Shown: positions 1-9,117 of the stretch, piece after piece
Layout of the letters: each line of letters begins with the position of its first letter
Position numbering within the stretch: the stretch's first letter is position 1
DNA from: Aliidongia sp035943795
GTDB lineage: Bacteria; Pseudomonadota; Alphaproteobacteria; ATCC43930; CGMCC-115725
Reading direction: 5' to 3'
DNA: 64,000 bases
Assembly (NCBI RefSeq): GCF_035943795.1
Contig: NZ_DASZBY010000117.1
Coordinates: 61,002 to 125,001 of the forward strand
Made by a program: the position numbers and the translations under genes
Notes under the pieces: model-generated
The model's input: only the letters and a program-made list of their open reading frames with translations
Told to the model about the DNA's origin: nothing
Database searches by the model: none

Positions 1-2438
1 TGCTCCGGGCCGAAGGCCTTTTCGTCGTCGCTCAGCGCCGCGGTGTCGTTGAACGCGGCCGTGCCGAAATAATGGCCGCGGTTGACCTCGAAGTCCCGGC
101 ACTTGCTGAGTGCCATCAGGGTCGGGACCTGGTTGGCGAATTTCTGCCGCAGCTGCTCGTCGGTCGCGTCAGGCGGCATCGTGACCAGGTCGGTCTGCAA
201 CCCGGCCAGCAGGTTGACGAGCTGGGTCGCATGGTTCGCCTGCTCGACCGGGTCGTCGCTCTCCGACAGGGGCTGGATGTTCGACAACAGGTTGACCGGA
301 ATGCCGGCGGGGATCGGGCCGATGGTGATGTCGCCGTCCTTGTCGACCAGCCCCGGCGCCAGCCGGTGCGCCGTGCTCTGTAACGGATGCAGCACTTCCG
401 GCACATAGCCGACGGGAATGGTGACCCAGCTGCGCGCGGTTGTGCGGTCGATCAGCCCCACCCCCTTGTCGCCCAGCACCTTGTCCCGCTCGCGGGTCTC
501 CGGCCACAGCATCTCGCCGATCGAGGCCTGGAACACCCGCAGGCGCGCGTCCACGCTCGGATCCTGGTCGAATGGGCCGACGCTGTTGTTGAGCAGGAAC
601 GGCGCCGTCGACCACAGGCTGATCAGCGACGGTGGCCGTGTGTAGCCGCGGCCGCCGGCCGGCATCGCGTAGGGCCGGCGCTCGCCGGTGACCGGATCGC
701 GCAGGGTGACAGTCCCGACGGAGGGCAGGGACTTGTAGGAGTGGGAGGAGAAATTGTCCCAGATGTTGCCGGCGACCGCGTTGGTGGCGAGCGGGCTGCA
801 GGCATTGGTCCGCAGCAGGGTCACCGGCACCCGCACGTCGGTCGACAGATAATTGCCGTCGAGGAAGTCCGTCGCATGGACGATGGCGTTCATCTGCTGC
901 TTGTAGCCGGTGGTCTTGGTCCAGCTCCAATAGCGCTTCCAGCAATCCAGGTAGCCGGGTCCGGCACAACCGGCCGGATCCAGCCCTTCGGCCGGCTGCG
1001 GCGCCTTGCTGGAATGGCAGCGCGCGCAGGTCTCGGCGAACACCGTCTTGCCGCGGTCGATCACCGCTGCGTCGGTCGTCAGGTATTTCGTGCCGCCGGG
1101 CGCATCCTTCAGATGGTCGGGCACGCCGGCCTTCAGCAGGAATGCCGCCATGGCCGGCGTGCCGGCCTCGGTCGCCTGCCAATAGCTGGAATTCTTCTCA
1201 GCCACGGCGATCTCGATCGGGCTGATCGGCTGGCCGCCCACGACCGCGTTGAAATGCAGCAGCCATTCCTCGCTGAACAGGCCGATGTTCAGGTAGACGC
1301 GGTTGAGCGCGCCGAGCGCGCCCACCGAATCCGACCCGTCCTTGAGGATGTGCGGCGTCCAGACCGTATCCGGCTTCTGGTAGAACTGGGTCAGCGGCCC
1401 GCTGGCGACGAAATCGTTGAACTGCTTGTTGTCGCGCTCGCCGCCTTCGAGCTGTTCCTTACCCCAGCGGTGCCCGACACCCAGCCGGGCACCCAGCGAA
1501 TAGATCGCGTTCATGGTGCGCGGGTTGTTGATGTTGTCGGTCGAGACCAGCGACGTGTCCATGGCACCCGGGCGATAGGTGTGGACCAACTGGAACATGA
1601 AGTTGGTGGGATTGGCGTCGGGGATGAACAGCCGGTCGACCCACATGTATTGCGCACCGACGGTCGAGTTCAGGTCCGCCCAGGCGGGGTGCGCGGCATC
1701 GGCTGGCGGATGGGTCGGGCTCGGCCCGACATGGCAGAATCCGCAAGCCATGCCAACCCGATAGGGCCGCACCAGATCCTTCGAATTGTAATAGGACGGG
1801 TCGTTGTAATAGCGCTCCGCATCCCATTTCTGGGCCGCCGCCTCGTCGAAGGCCGGATTGGGGAACAGCCGCAGCCCGACGATGCCGGTCGGATAGCCGT
1901 AGAACGAGCCGACCGGCACGGTCTTGCCGCGCGCGCCGATCCGGATACCCGGGTATTTGATCTCGTCCGCGAACGGGTCGGGGCCGCAGCCCGGGCCGTC
2001 CTTGCGCACGTCGAGCCACAGATGGAAACGCTGCGGATCGCCGCCCGTCGGCTTTTCGAAACACGGCTCGTTGACCAGGCCCAGGTAGTTCCAGCGCGAC
2101 TCGCGACCGAACTTCTGCCCGGGGTGGGAGGTCACGACCTTCAGCAGGTCGAACGCCCCGAAGGTCGAGGCCGTCATGCCGTCCCAGAACCGGTCGTTGC
2201 CGCCGGTCCAGACCAGCCACATGTTGCGGCCCTTGATCTCGTCGGCGCCCAGCGCCACGCCGCCGTCCATGTCGTGGAAATAATCTTCGGACGCCGTCAG
2301 CAGCGACGCGGCGTCGCGGCCGGACTTGCTGGCTTCGTCCAATACCCGACCGGACTTCGAGGCATCGTCGCAGGACGCGACGAGAATGAGACAGAGGAAG
2401 AGCAAGGTACTTGCGACAATACCGGTTACCCGTGCCAT
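1..2438 (-). CDS. Large di-haem c-type cytochrome lipoprotein, RoxA-like (3' end beyond window)
   Basis: The reading frame runs from ATG at 2438 to the left edge without a stop: 812 codons seen. The N-terminus is a lipoprotein signal with a hydrophobic run and lipobox V-A-S-C (Cys23), so the mature protein should be anchored in an envelope membrane. Two haem-binding CxxCH motifs are visible: CGFCH at residues 232-236 and CARCH at 471-475. The pattern GRNMWLVWTGGN (about residue 72) and the wide spacing of the haems resemble RoxA/RoxB rubber-oxygenase-like di-haem proteins and more distantly MauG/cytochrome c peroxidases. The last visible residues (GHYFGT...LSDDEKAFG) look like the closing segment of this family, so only a short tail is probably missing. 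RoxA itself cleaves polyisoprene; the substrate here cannot be read from sequence. It is transcribed divergently from the gamma-glutamyltransferase gene. The CDS and haem sites are certain; the RoxA relation is by remembered motif pattern. Confidence 0.85.
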   Translation of the reverse strand, partial: MARVTGIVASTLLFLCLILVASCDDASKSGRVLDEASKSGRDAASLLTASEDYFHDMDGGVALGADEIKGRNMWLVWTGGNDRFWDGMTASTFGAFDLLKVVTSHPGQKFGRESRWNYLGLVNEPCFEKPTGGDPQRFHLWLDVRKDGPGCGPDPFADEIKYPGIRIGARGKTVPVGSFYGYPTGIVGLRLFPNPAFDEAAAQKWDAERYYNDPSYYNSKDLVRPYRVGMACGFCHVGPSPTHPPADAAHPAWADLNSTVGAQYMWVDRLFIPDANPTNFMFQLVHTYRPGAMDTSLVSTDNINNPRTMNAIYSLGARLGVGHRWGKEQLEGGERDNKQFNDFVASGPLTQFYQKPDTVWTPHILKDGSDSVGALGALNRVYLNIGLFSEEWLLHFNAVVGGQPISPIEIAVAEKNSSYWQATEAGTPAMAAFLLKAGVPDHLKDAPGGTKYLTTDAAVIDRGKTVFAETCARCHSSKAPQPAEGLDPAGCAGPGYLDCWKRYWSWTKTTGYKQQMNAIVHATDFLDGNYLSTDVRVPVTLLRTNACSPLATNAVAGNIWDNFSSHSYKSLPSVGTVTLRDPVTGERRPYAMPAGGRGYTRPPSLISLWSTAPFLLNNSVGPFDQDPSVDARLRVFQASIGEMLWPETRERDKVLGDKGVGLIDRTTARSWVTIPVGYVPEVLHPLQSTAHRLAPGLVDKDGDITIGPIPAGIPVNLLSNIQPLSESDDPVEQANHATQLVNLLAGLQTDLVTMPPDATDEQLRQKFANQVPTLMALSKCRDFEVNRGHYFGTAAFNDTAALSDDEKAFGPE

Positions 2439-2475
2439 TGCGCCCCCGCATGCCGTTTTATCAGCAATTGCCGCG

Positions 2476-2493
2476 ATGGTAACACGCTACCAT
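2476..2493. promoter_or_regulatory. Inverted repeat in divergent intergenic region (candidate operator)
   Basis: ATGGTA, six bases, then TACCAT form a perfect 6-6-6 inverted repeat in the 148-bp gap between the cytochrome and gamma-glutamyltransferase genes, which are transcribed away from each other. The position suits a regulator site serving one or both promoters. No adjacent regulator gene is present, so the binder is unknown. Confidence 0.3.
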
Positions 2494-2586
2494 TCGGATT
2501 GAATAGGCCGCATCGCCGGTGCCGTAGCCCTACTCAGCGGTCGCTGGTCATGCTGTTATTCCTGCTCGTGCTTGATCGGGGATCCC

Positions 2587-4224
2587 ATGATGACGAGACC
2601 GACCCGCCGCCTGCCGGCCTACCGGGCAATGATCGTGGCGCCGCAACCGGAGGCGGCCGAGGCCGGGCTGACGGCGCTCCAGGCCGGCGGCAATGCGCTC
2701 GACGCGGTCGTCGCCTGCGCGCTGACCCAGGGCGTGGTCGATCCGGCCATGTGCGGGCTGGGCGGCCTCGGCAGCCTGCAGATCTTCGATCCGGCAAGCG
2801 GCCGCAATCTTGTATTCGACGGGCTGTCGACCTGTCCGGCCGCCTCCACGCCCGGGATGTGGCAGCACCTGTTCGAACGCGAATGCAGCGACGGCTACGG
2901 CTACGTGCTGAAAGGCGGCGGCAACGAGCTGGGCCATACCGCCGTGACGACGCCGGGTATCGTGCGGGTGTTCGGCGATGCGCACCACGCGTTCGGTCGG
3001 CTGCCCTGGGCCGAATTGTTCGGTCCCGCCATCGGCTTTGCCGAGGACGGCTGGATCGTCCGTCCCCATGTCGCCATGATGTTCGCGCTCAATGAAGCCG
3101 GCGTTGGCCGCCTGCCGTACGTCGAAAAGCTGGCGCTGACGCCCGACGGCCGGAAACTGTACCTGCGGCCGGACGGCACGCCGAAGAAGCTGGGCGACGC
3201 GGTCCGGAACCCCGATCTCGCGGAAACCCTGCGTGGGCTGGCGCGCGACGGGGCGGACAGTTTCTATACCGGCGAGATCGCCCGGCGCCTTGTAGCCGAC
3301 ATGGCGGAACACGGCGGCCTGATGAGCCTGGCGGATCTCGCGGGTTTCCGGGTGCAGCAGAAGGCACCGCTCGCCATCGACTATCGCGGCCGCCGCATCG
3401 CCACGCCGCCGCCGGCGGCCGGCGGCATCTATGTCACCGAGATCCTGCGCATCCTCGAACGGTTCGACCTGACCGCGCTCGAGCACAATGGTGCCGAGTA
3501 TGTCGCGATCGTCGCCGAGGCGATGAAGATCGCCGGCGGCGACAAGGACCGCTTCATCGGCGATCCGGATTTCGTCACTCCGCCACTCGACCGGCTGCTG
3601 TCGGACGCCTATGCCGACGAATGTGCCGCCAAGATCCGCCGGGACGAGAAGACGCCGCTGGCGCGCATCACCGGCGACAGCAAGCACACCACGACCGTGT
3701 CTTGCATCGACGCCGACGGCATGGTCGTGACGCTGACCCATACCAACGGCGTGCCGTCCGGCGTGATCGCGCCGGGGCTGGGCTTCATCCTCAATGGTGC
3801 GATGAACTGGTACGACCCGCGCCCCGGCCGTGCCGGCTCGATTGCGCCGGGCAAGCGGCGGTTCTCGTCGATGACCCCGACCATCGTCTTCGAACAGGGC
3901 AAGCCGGTCTTCACGCTCGGCGCGCCGGGCGGCGCCTGGATCGGACCCGCGATCGTGCAGGTGCTGCTGAACGTGCTGGACTGGGGCATGCCGGTGGCGG
4001 AGGCGGTATCTGCCCCGCGCTTCAGCGCCACATCCGACGCGATCGACATCTCCAACCGCATCCCGCGCAGCGTTCAAAAGGGGCTGGAGGCGAAGGGCTA
4101 CGAGGTGAAGCGCTCGCCGTTGTCCTATCCGTTCGCCGCCCCCCACGGCATCACCTGCTGGGACGGCAGGCTCGAAGGCGGCGCCGATCCCCAGCGCGAC
4201 GGCTATGCCGCCGGCATGGTGTAG
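2587..4224 (+). CDS. Gamma-glutamyltransferase family protein (Ntn hydrolase)
   Basis: This 545-residue protein has the gamma-glutamyltranspeptidase fold signature: N-terminal GGNALDAVVACALTQG, a central HTTTVSCIDADG corresponding to the autoprocessing TTHxSVxD site whose Thr becomes the nucleophile, and C-terminal GAPGG followed by AVSAPRF. Family members hydrolyse or transfer gamma-glutamyl groups from glutathione-like amides, or act as cephalosporin or other amide acylases. No signal peptide is evident, so it may be cytoplasmic, unlike classical periplasmic GGT. ATG 2587 is chosen because GGGG at 2578-2581 sits at proper distance; a TTG at 2572 is in frame but has no ribosome site. The gene stands alone, convergent with the MlrC-like gene. 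The family is secure; the substrate is unknown. Confidence 0.88.
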   Translation: MMTRPTRRLPAYRAMIVAPQPEAAEAGLTALQAGGNALDAVVACALTQGVVDPAMCGLGGLGSLQIFDPASGRNLVFDGLSTCPAASTPGMWQHLFERECSDGYGYVLKGGGNELGHTAVTTPGIVRVFGDAHHAFGRLPWAELFGPAIGFAEDGWIVRPHVAMMFALNEAGVGRLPYVEKLALTPDGRKLYLRPDGTPKKLGDAVRNPDLAETLRGLARDGADSFYTGEIARRLVADMAEHGGLMSLADLAGFRVQQKAPLAIDYRGRRIATPPPAAGGIYVTEILRILERFDLTALEHNGAEYVAIVAEAMKIAGGDKDRFIGDPDFVTPPLDRLLSDAYADECAAKIRRDEKTPLARITGDSKHTTTVSCIDADGMVVTLTHTNGVPSGVIAPGLGFILNGAMNWYDPRPGRAGSIAPGKRRFSSMTPTIVFEQGKPVFTLGAPGGAWIGPAIVQVLLNVLDWGMPVAEAVSAPRFSATSDAIDISNRIPRSVQKGLEAKGYEVKRSPLSYPFAAPHGITCWDGRLEGGADPQRDGYAAGMV

Positions 4225-4276
4225 GCCGTCACGCCCTGCCCTGGTGGTTCTTCCGAACGCGCTGCAGGTGTTCGTC

Positions 4277-5788
4277 TCAGACGCCGCCGGCTGAGCCCGG
4301 CTTCGGCGCAAAGGCCGGGCCGCCCGGACGGACGCGCATGCCGGGCGCCAGGTGCCGCCAGGGCAGGTCCGCCGGGTCGGATTGCATCGGCCCCGGCGCC
4401 TTGGCGACGAGGATGGCAGAGGCGATCGGCATGAAATCGGCCCGGAAATGCACCGAGCTCTTGTTGACCAGGATCGCCATCCGCTCCGGCTCGATCCCGC
4501 CGATCCGATAGAGGTTCCGGTCCAGCATCTGCGTCTTGTAGGTGCTGACCACGATATGGATGCCGTCGATCCGCAGGCCGGCGACCAAGCCTAGGTCGAC
4601 CCTGGTGCCGGTCATCATCGGGCCGGCCAGCACGCAGTGCCCGTCGGACAGGTGCTCGACCTCGAAATCGCCCTCGAACGGGGTATCGCCGGGCGTGCCC
4701 GATCCGCCGCCGAGCGCCAGGTGAATAGTCTGGCCGATCCCGGCTGCATGGGCCGCCGCAGCCGCAGCGGGGTCGCACATCAGGCCGAGCGCGGCATCCT
4801 GGGCGCCGTGACGCACCAGGGCGCGCAGCATGCCGGTCGTGTTCGAATCGCCGCCGGCGCCCGGATTGTCCTGGGTATCGGCGATGACGACCGGGCCGAC
4901 CGTGCCGGACAGGCGGATCGCCTCCGTCACGGCCTCGTCCGGCGCCAGGAACGGCACGGCCCAGTCGGGCTCGGCTGCCGCGATCTGGTCGTAGAGCGCC
5001 TCGACGGCGGCCTCGGCCGCCTCCGCCGTGCGGCCATAGCCCCAGACGACCGGCCCGCATTCGGGAAAGTCGGCGGCCGGGAAGCCGGGCGCGAACGACA
5101 GCGACAGGACCTCGCCGGTCTGAAGTTCTGCAATGCGCTGGTAGACCGAGCTCGCGGGTTCGAGCAGCGTGCACATGCCGTTGATCGGGATCAGAAACGG
5201 CAGGCGTCGGGACGCCCGATGGAACTGCCGGCCGGGCGCGAGATAATCGTCGAGCAGCACTGCCGCCTGCCGTCCGGTCTCCGCCATGTCGACGTGGGGA
5301 TAGGTGCGATAGGCGACGAGGCCGTCCGCATTCTCCAGCATCCGCGCCGTGACGTTCGCATGCAGGTCGAGCGAGGCGACGATCGGAATGGCCGGACCGA
5401 CGACCCGGCGCAGGCGGGCGAGCAACTCGCCTTCGCCATCGTCCGCATGCTCGGCCACCATCGCGCCATGGAGATCCAGGTAGATCGCGTCGAATCCGCC
5501 CGCCTTCGCGGCGGTGGTGATTTCGCCGGCGATACGCTCGTAGGCGTCCCGCGTCACGTGGGCCGACGGGCTGGCCCCGGCCCAGATCACCGGGATCAAG
5601 CCATGGCGCTCGGCTTCCGCCGCCGCGATGAAGCCGCCCGCCGGGATGTTCACGTCGCGCAGCGCCAGCAGCTCGGCGCCGCGCACCATCGGGGGATAGC
5701 CCTCGCCGCGCACGAAACTCTCATAGCCGGCCTGCGACGGCGCGAAGGTGTTGGTTTCGTGCTGGAAGCCGGCGACGAGAATTTTCAT
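4277..5788 (-). CDS. M81 family metallopeptidase, MlrC-like
   Basis: A 503-residue protein starting MKILVAGFQHETNTF, the hallmark of the microcystinase C (MlrC/DUF1485) family. LDLHGAM and LDLHANVT carry conserved Asp/His residues that are probable metal ligands, and the C-terminal region retains ADTQDNPGAGGDSNTT, typical of the MlrC C-terminal domain. MlrC opens or degrades linearised microcystin peptides; most homologues act on unknown small peptides or amides. AAGGA lies five bases before ATG 5788. The gene is convergent with the gamma-glutamyltransferase gene and follows the M20/deacetylase operon on the same strand after a 234-bp gap. The family call is strong; microcystin as substrate should not be assumed. 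Confidence 0.9.
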   Translation of the reverse strand: MKILVAGFQHETNTFAPSQAGYESFVRGEGYPPMVRGAELLALRDVNIPAGGFIAAAEAERHGLIPVIWAGASPSAHVTRDAYERIAGEITTAAKAGGFDAIYLDLHGAMVAEHADDGEGELLARLRRVVGPAIPIVASLDLHANVTARMLENADGLVAYRTYPHVDMAETGRQAAVLLDDYLAPGRQFHRASRRLPFLIPINGMCTLLEPASSVYQRIAELQTGEVLSLSFAPGFPAADFPECGPVVWGYGRTAEAAEAAVEALYDQIAAAEPDWAVPFLAPDEAVTEAIRLSGTVGPVVIADTQDNPGAGGDSNTTGMLRALVRHGAQDAALGLMCDPAAAAAAHAAGIGQTIHLALGGGSGTPGDTPFEGDFEVEHLSDGHCVLAGPMMTGTRVDLGLVAGLRIDGIHIVVSTYKTQMLDRNLYRIGGIEPERMAILVNKSSVHFRADFMPIASAILVAKAPGPMQSDPADLPWRHLAPGMRVRPGGPAFAPKPGSAGGV

Positions 5789-5902
5789 GGGGTTCCTTGG
5801 GGGTATTACGATGGTGACCAGGCGCGGCTGAACTCGAGATTCCTGCCTTCGCGCCAGGCCAAGGACTTATCCGTCCGTTCTATTCCAGCCCTTTCGTTCT
5901 TC

Positions 5903-5924
5903 ATCGTCATGGCCGGGCTTGACG
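5903..5924. repeat. Truncated REP-like half palindrome next to an AT-rich stretch
   Basis: The sequence CGTCATGGCCGGGCTTGAC resembles the left arm of palindromic elements common between genes of alphaproteobacteria (an arm, then a complementary GGCCATGACG arm), but the second arm is absent here. It is followed directly by an AT-rich stretch at 5924-5966 (TAATTTAATACATTG...) unlike its surroundings. The 234-bp gap 5789-6022 therefore holds a repeat relic and probably promoter DNA for the MlrC gene, with no ORF of note. Confidence 0.4.
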
Positions 5925-6022
5925 AACTAATAATTTAATACATTGAAAGATAACAAATAAATTCGGGTTGGTGCAGGCTCCAGGCATCTGCGCGGGGACG
6001 ATGGGAAAGGACCGGACCTCGG

Positions 6023-7309
6023 TTACCTACTTGCTTCCTGCAGTCCGCACCAATCGGCGATGAACAGGGCGATCGTCTTGGTCACGCGGCGGACCGAGTC
6101 GAGGTTGACCCGTTCGTCATAGCCGTGAATGTCCTCCGACAGCGGGCCATAGACCAGGCAGGGCGTGTCGGCATAGAGCATGAACACGCGGGCGTCGAGA
6201 TAGCCGGGCGTCACGAAGCTTTCGAGCGGCCGGCGATGGACTTCGGTGAAAGCGCGGGTGAACGTCGCCTCCGCCTCGGTGCCTTCGGGCAGCACGTAGC
6301 CCTCGGCGAAGAAGCCGTGGAACTGCACCTCGGGCGGCCGGTTGCGCAGGAAGGCGTCGCCGTTCGCGGCCTGGCGGACGCAGGCCTCGATCTCGGCCGC
6401 GGCGTCCTTCGCGATCGTGCCGGGATATATGGCGATGCGCGCCTCGAAGCTGCACCAGGCCGGCACGCTCGATGCCCAGTCGCCGCCCTCGATCTTGCCG
6501 ATGTTGAGGTTGATCGGGTGGTCCAGGTCCTCGAAATGGCGATGCTCGCCGCGCACCGCGTTCCAGCGCGCCTCGAGTTCGCGCAGCGCGCCGATCAGCC
6601 GGTAGGCAGCGTCGATCGCGTTGGCGCCTTCGCCCATGACCCGCGTATGGGTCGGCCGGCCCTCGACCGTGACCTTGAACCACAGCACGCCGGTGTTGGC
6701 ACGGACCAGCTTGTCGTCCTCCGGCTCCGGAATGATCGCGGCGTCGGCCCGGTAGCCGCGCGTCAGGCAGGCGAGCGCGCCGTTGCCGGTGCATTCCTCC
6801 TCGACGACCGACTGGAAATAGATCGGTGCGGCCGGCAGGAATCCGGCGGCGCGGATCGCATCGAACGCGAACAGGTTCGCCGCCAGGCCGGCCTTCATGT
6901 CGGCCGAGCCACGACCATAGAGCCAGCCGTCGGCGATGCGCGGCTCGAACGGCGGCGTCGTCCAGTCCTTGAGCGGACCGGTTGGCACCACGTCCATATG
7001 GCCGTTCAGGATCAGCGACCGGCCGGTCTGGGTTTCCGGCCGCCAGGTGCCGACCACGTTGACCGCGTTCTCGTAGCTGACGCAGACCGGCGAAAAGCCC
7101 GGATGATGGCGGATCGACTCGATGTCGATGGTCCAGCGGTCCATGGCCAGGCCGCGCCGCCGCATCGCCTCATGCATGAAATCCTGCGCCGTGTGCTCCA
7201 CGCCGCGCAGCGACGGAAAGCGCACCAGGTCCTGGGTGAAGGCGATCTGCGCATCGAACGCGGCGTCGACGGCCGCCAGGATCCTATCGGTCGCGGTCTG
7301 GTCGGTCAT
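6023..7309 (-). CDS. M20 family amidohydrolase (ArgE/DapE-type deacylase)
   Basis: A cytoplasmic 428-residue protein with all M20 dinuclear-zinc landmarks: NGHMDVVP (His and Asp), GRGSADMKAG (bridging Asp), VVEEECTGNG (general-base Glu then metal Glu), PEPEDD (metal Glu) and DIHGYDERV (last His ligand). It should remove an acyl group from an N-acyl amino acid or similar amide. The start is ATG 7309 (MTDQTATD), one base after the stop of the upstream deacetylase gene, so the two are translationally linked; an upstream in-frame start at 7342 would lie inside that gene. It is the last gene of the GntR-deacetylase-M20 operon, which suggests two sequential deacylation steps on one class of compound. 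Confidence 0.92.
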   Translation of the reverse strand: MTDQTATDRILAAVDAAFDAQIAFTQDLVRFPSLRGVEHTAQDFMHEAMRRRGLAMDRWTIDIESIRHHPGFSPVCVSYENAVNVVGTWRPETQTGRSLILNGHMDVVPTGPLKDWTTPPFEPRIADGWLYGRGSADMKAGLAANLFAFDAIRAAGFLPAAPIYFQSVVEEECTGNGALACLTRGYRADAAIIPEPEDDKLVRANTGVLWFKVTVEGRPTHTRVMGEGANAIDAAYRLIGALRELEARWNAVRGEHRHFEDLDHPINLNIGKIEGGDWASSVPAWCSFEARIAIYPGTIAKDAAAEIEACVRQAANGDAFLRNRPPEVQFHGFFAEGYVLPEGTEAEATFTRAFTEVHRRPLESFVTPGYLDARVFMLYADTPCLVYGPLSEDIHGYDERVNLDSVRRVTKTIALFIADWCGLQEASR

Positions 7310-7310
7310 A

Positions 7311-8339
7311 TCAGGCCGCCTGCTCGAAACCGTCGAGCGCACTCACCAGGTTCTGGCCCAGTTCGGGGGACAGGTAGCCGCCTTCCTGCACGAACACGGT
7401 CGGCAGGCCCAGCCGCGCGATCTCGGCGCCGATCGCGGCGAAGCCGGGTGTGGTGATGGCGAGGCCCTTCAGCGGATCGCCCTCAAACGCGTCGAGGCCG
7501 AGGGCGACGACCAGGGCGCCGGGAGCGAAAGCGCGCAGCTGGCGCGCGGTCGCCTGCAGGGCCGCCAGATAGTCGGCATCGCCCGTGCCGTAGGGCAGCG
7601 GGACGTTGAGATTATAGCCGAGCCCGTCGCCCTCGCCGCGCTCGTGGCCATAGCCGACATAGAACGGATAGAAGGCACGGGGGTCGGCATGGAGCGAGAC
7701 GGTCAGCACGTCGCGCCGATGATAGAAGATGCCCTGGGTGCCGTTGCCGTGATGGACGTCGACATCGAGGATCGCGACCCGGCCGAAGCGCGGCAGCAGG
7801 TATTGCGCGGCGATCGCCGAATTATTGAGGAAGCAGAACCCGCCGGCCCGGTCGGCATAGGCGTGATGGCCCGGCGGCCGGCACAGCGCGTAGGCTGCGC
7901 GCTCGCCGTCCAGCACCCATTGCGCCGCCTGGCACGCAGTATGGGCAGCCTGGGTCGCGGCCGCCCAGGTGCCGGCGCCGATCGGGCAGGCCGTGTCGGC
8001 CATGTGATAGCCGGCGCGGCCGACGATGCCCTCGGGATATGTTGTCGGCTGGCCGGGCAGCGGATGCATGTTGGGCAGCACTTCCGCCGAGGAATTGCCG
8101 AGCGCCTGCCAGGCCGCGTGGGCCGTTTCCAGGAAATCGAGATAGGCCGGCGCATGGATCGCGGCGCGCGGACCGGCACCGAAATCGGCGGGCTCGGTCA
8201 CTGCATTGCCGCGTCGTTCCAGGGCACCCAGCAGGCGGGTGGCCCGTTCCGGCTGTTCGGCGCTGCGCTGCGGCTGGCCGCGCACCAGGAAGAATTGCGG
8301 GTCGTGAAGCTGATGCCGGGCGCTATAGGCGATCTTCAT
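7311..8339 (-). CDS. Acetylpolyamine amidohydrolase / histone-deacetylase family protein
   Basis: A 342-residue class II HDAC-fold enzyme. The active-site pieces are RPPGHHA (His158-His159), LDVDVHHGNG (zinc ligands Asp194 and His196), GLDAFEGDPL (third zinc Asp) and the glycine-tyrosine motif EGGY near the C-terminus, as in acetylpolyamine amidohydrolases. Length and bacterial context favour deacetylation of acetylated polyamines or other small acetyl-amines rather than protein. The start overlaps the upstream GntR-family regulator gene by four bases (ATGA) and the stop is one base from the M20 start, so all three are one operon. A polyamine link is supported, but not proved, by the class III aminotransferase in the divergent operon. 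Confidence 0.9.
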   Translation of the reverse strand: MKIAYSARHQLHDPQFFLVRGQPQRSAEQPERATRLLGALERRGNAVTEPADFGAGPRAAIHAPAYLDFLETAHAAWQALGNSSAEVLPNMHPLPGQPTTYPEGIVGRAGYHMADTACPIGAGTWAAATQAAHTACQAAQWVLDGERAAYALCRPPGHHAYADRAGGFCFLNNSAIAAQYLLPRFGRVAILDVDVHHGNGTQGIFYHRRDVLTVSLHADPRAFYPFYVGYGHERGEGDGLGYNLNVPLPYGTGDADYLAALQATARQLRAFAPGALVVALGLDAFEGDPLKGLAITTPGFAAIGAEIARLGLPTVFVQEGGYLSPELGQNLVSALDGFEQAA

Positions 8340-9046
8340 GACGGCGGGGTCTCCTGATACCGGGACGGCGGATGCTGGCTCGCGAACCGGTCGCGCACAT
8401 GATGCCAGGCTGACGTGATGTGCTCGCGCGTCTCAGCGCGAGCCAAGCCCTCGTCGCGGGCGGCGAGCGCGTCCAGGATCGGCTGGTGCGCCTTCGCGAC
8501 GTAGAGCGGGTCCTGATAATGATTGTCGAGCAGGGCGATGATCATGCGCACCTCGGTCTCGATCGTCGCGAACAGGCGCAGCAGGCGGGCGTTGCCGGAA
8601 AATTCGCACAGCATCATGTGGAATTGCAGGTCGAGCTGGATGCGCTGGGGCGGGGTCAGGCTGGGGGCCTGGTCGCACATGGCGTCGATCTGCGCCTGCA
8701 GCCGCGCGATCCCGGCGGCATCGATCCGCTCGCAGGCGCCCGCGACGGCGCAATCCTCCAGGCTCAGGCGGACGGCATAGAGATCGTCGATCTCCTTCAC
8801 CGTGATGTCGCGCACGAAGAAACCGTGGCGCGGCTTCGCGACCAGCAGGCCCTGGCGCTCCATGCGCCGTGCCGCCTCGCGCACCGGCGCCCGGCTGACG
8901 CCCATCTGGCGGGCCGTCTCCGCCTCGATCACCCGGCTGCCGGGACCCAGCCGGCCCTCGACGATGGCGCGCGTCAGTTCGGCCTCGATCACGTCGACCA
9001 GGTCGGGCACCTCGACGGGGACGAAGGGCTTGGCGATGGGCGTCAT
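8336..9046 (-). CDS. GntR family transcriptional regulator, FCD type
   Basis: A 236-residue regulator with an N-terminal winged helix (DVIEAELTRAIVEGRLGPGSRV, then MGVSRAPVREAARRMERQGLL) and an all-helical FCD effector domain containing the usual Asp/His metal or carboxylate-binding residues (FHMMLCEFSGN, HQPILDALAARD). FCD regulators generally sense small carboxylates or sugar acids. ATG 9046 (MTPIAKPFV) is preferred: GAGGA at 9059-9063 lies 12 bases upstream, whereas it abuts the alternative ATG 9058 with no spacing. It heads the deacetylase/M20 operon and faces the aldolase-ABC operon, so it probably controls both through the shared intergenic region. Confidence 0.9.
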   Translation of the reverse strand: MTPIAKPFVPVEVPDLVDVIEAELTRAIVEGRLGPGSRVIEAETARQMGVSRAPVREAARRMERQGLLVAKPRHGFFVRDITVKEIDDLYAVRLSLEDCAVAGACERIDAAGIARLQAQIDAMCDQAPSLTPPQRIQLDLQFHMMLCEFSGNARLLRLFATIETEVRMIIALLDNHYQDPLYVAKAHQPILDALAARDEGLARAETREHITSAWHHVRDRFASQHPPSRYQETPPS

Positions 9047-9117
9047 GATGCCTGGCATTCCTCGTGCAGGAGGCACCGTCGTCGATGCGCGATGCTCTTG
9101 GTCTGGGGTCGAGCCTA

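Noticed and set aside
387..3095. Long plus-strand open frame of about 900 codons
   Set aside because: It is antisense to the cytochrome gene and runs into the gamma-glutamyltransferase gene in another frame; composition is Arg/Gly/Ala-rich with no family motifs, a typical GC-rich shadow.
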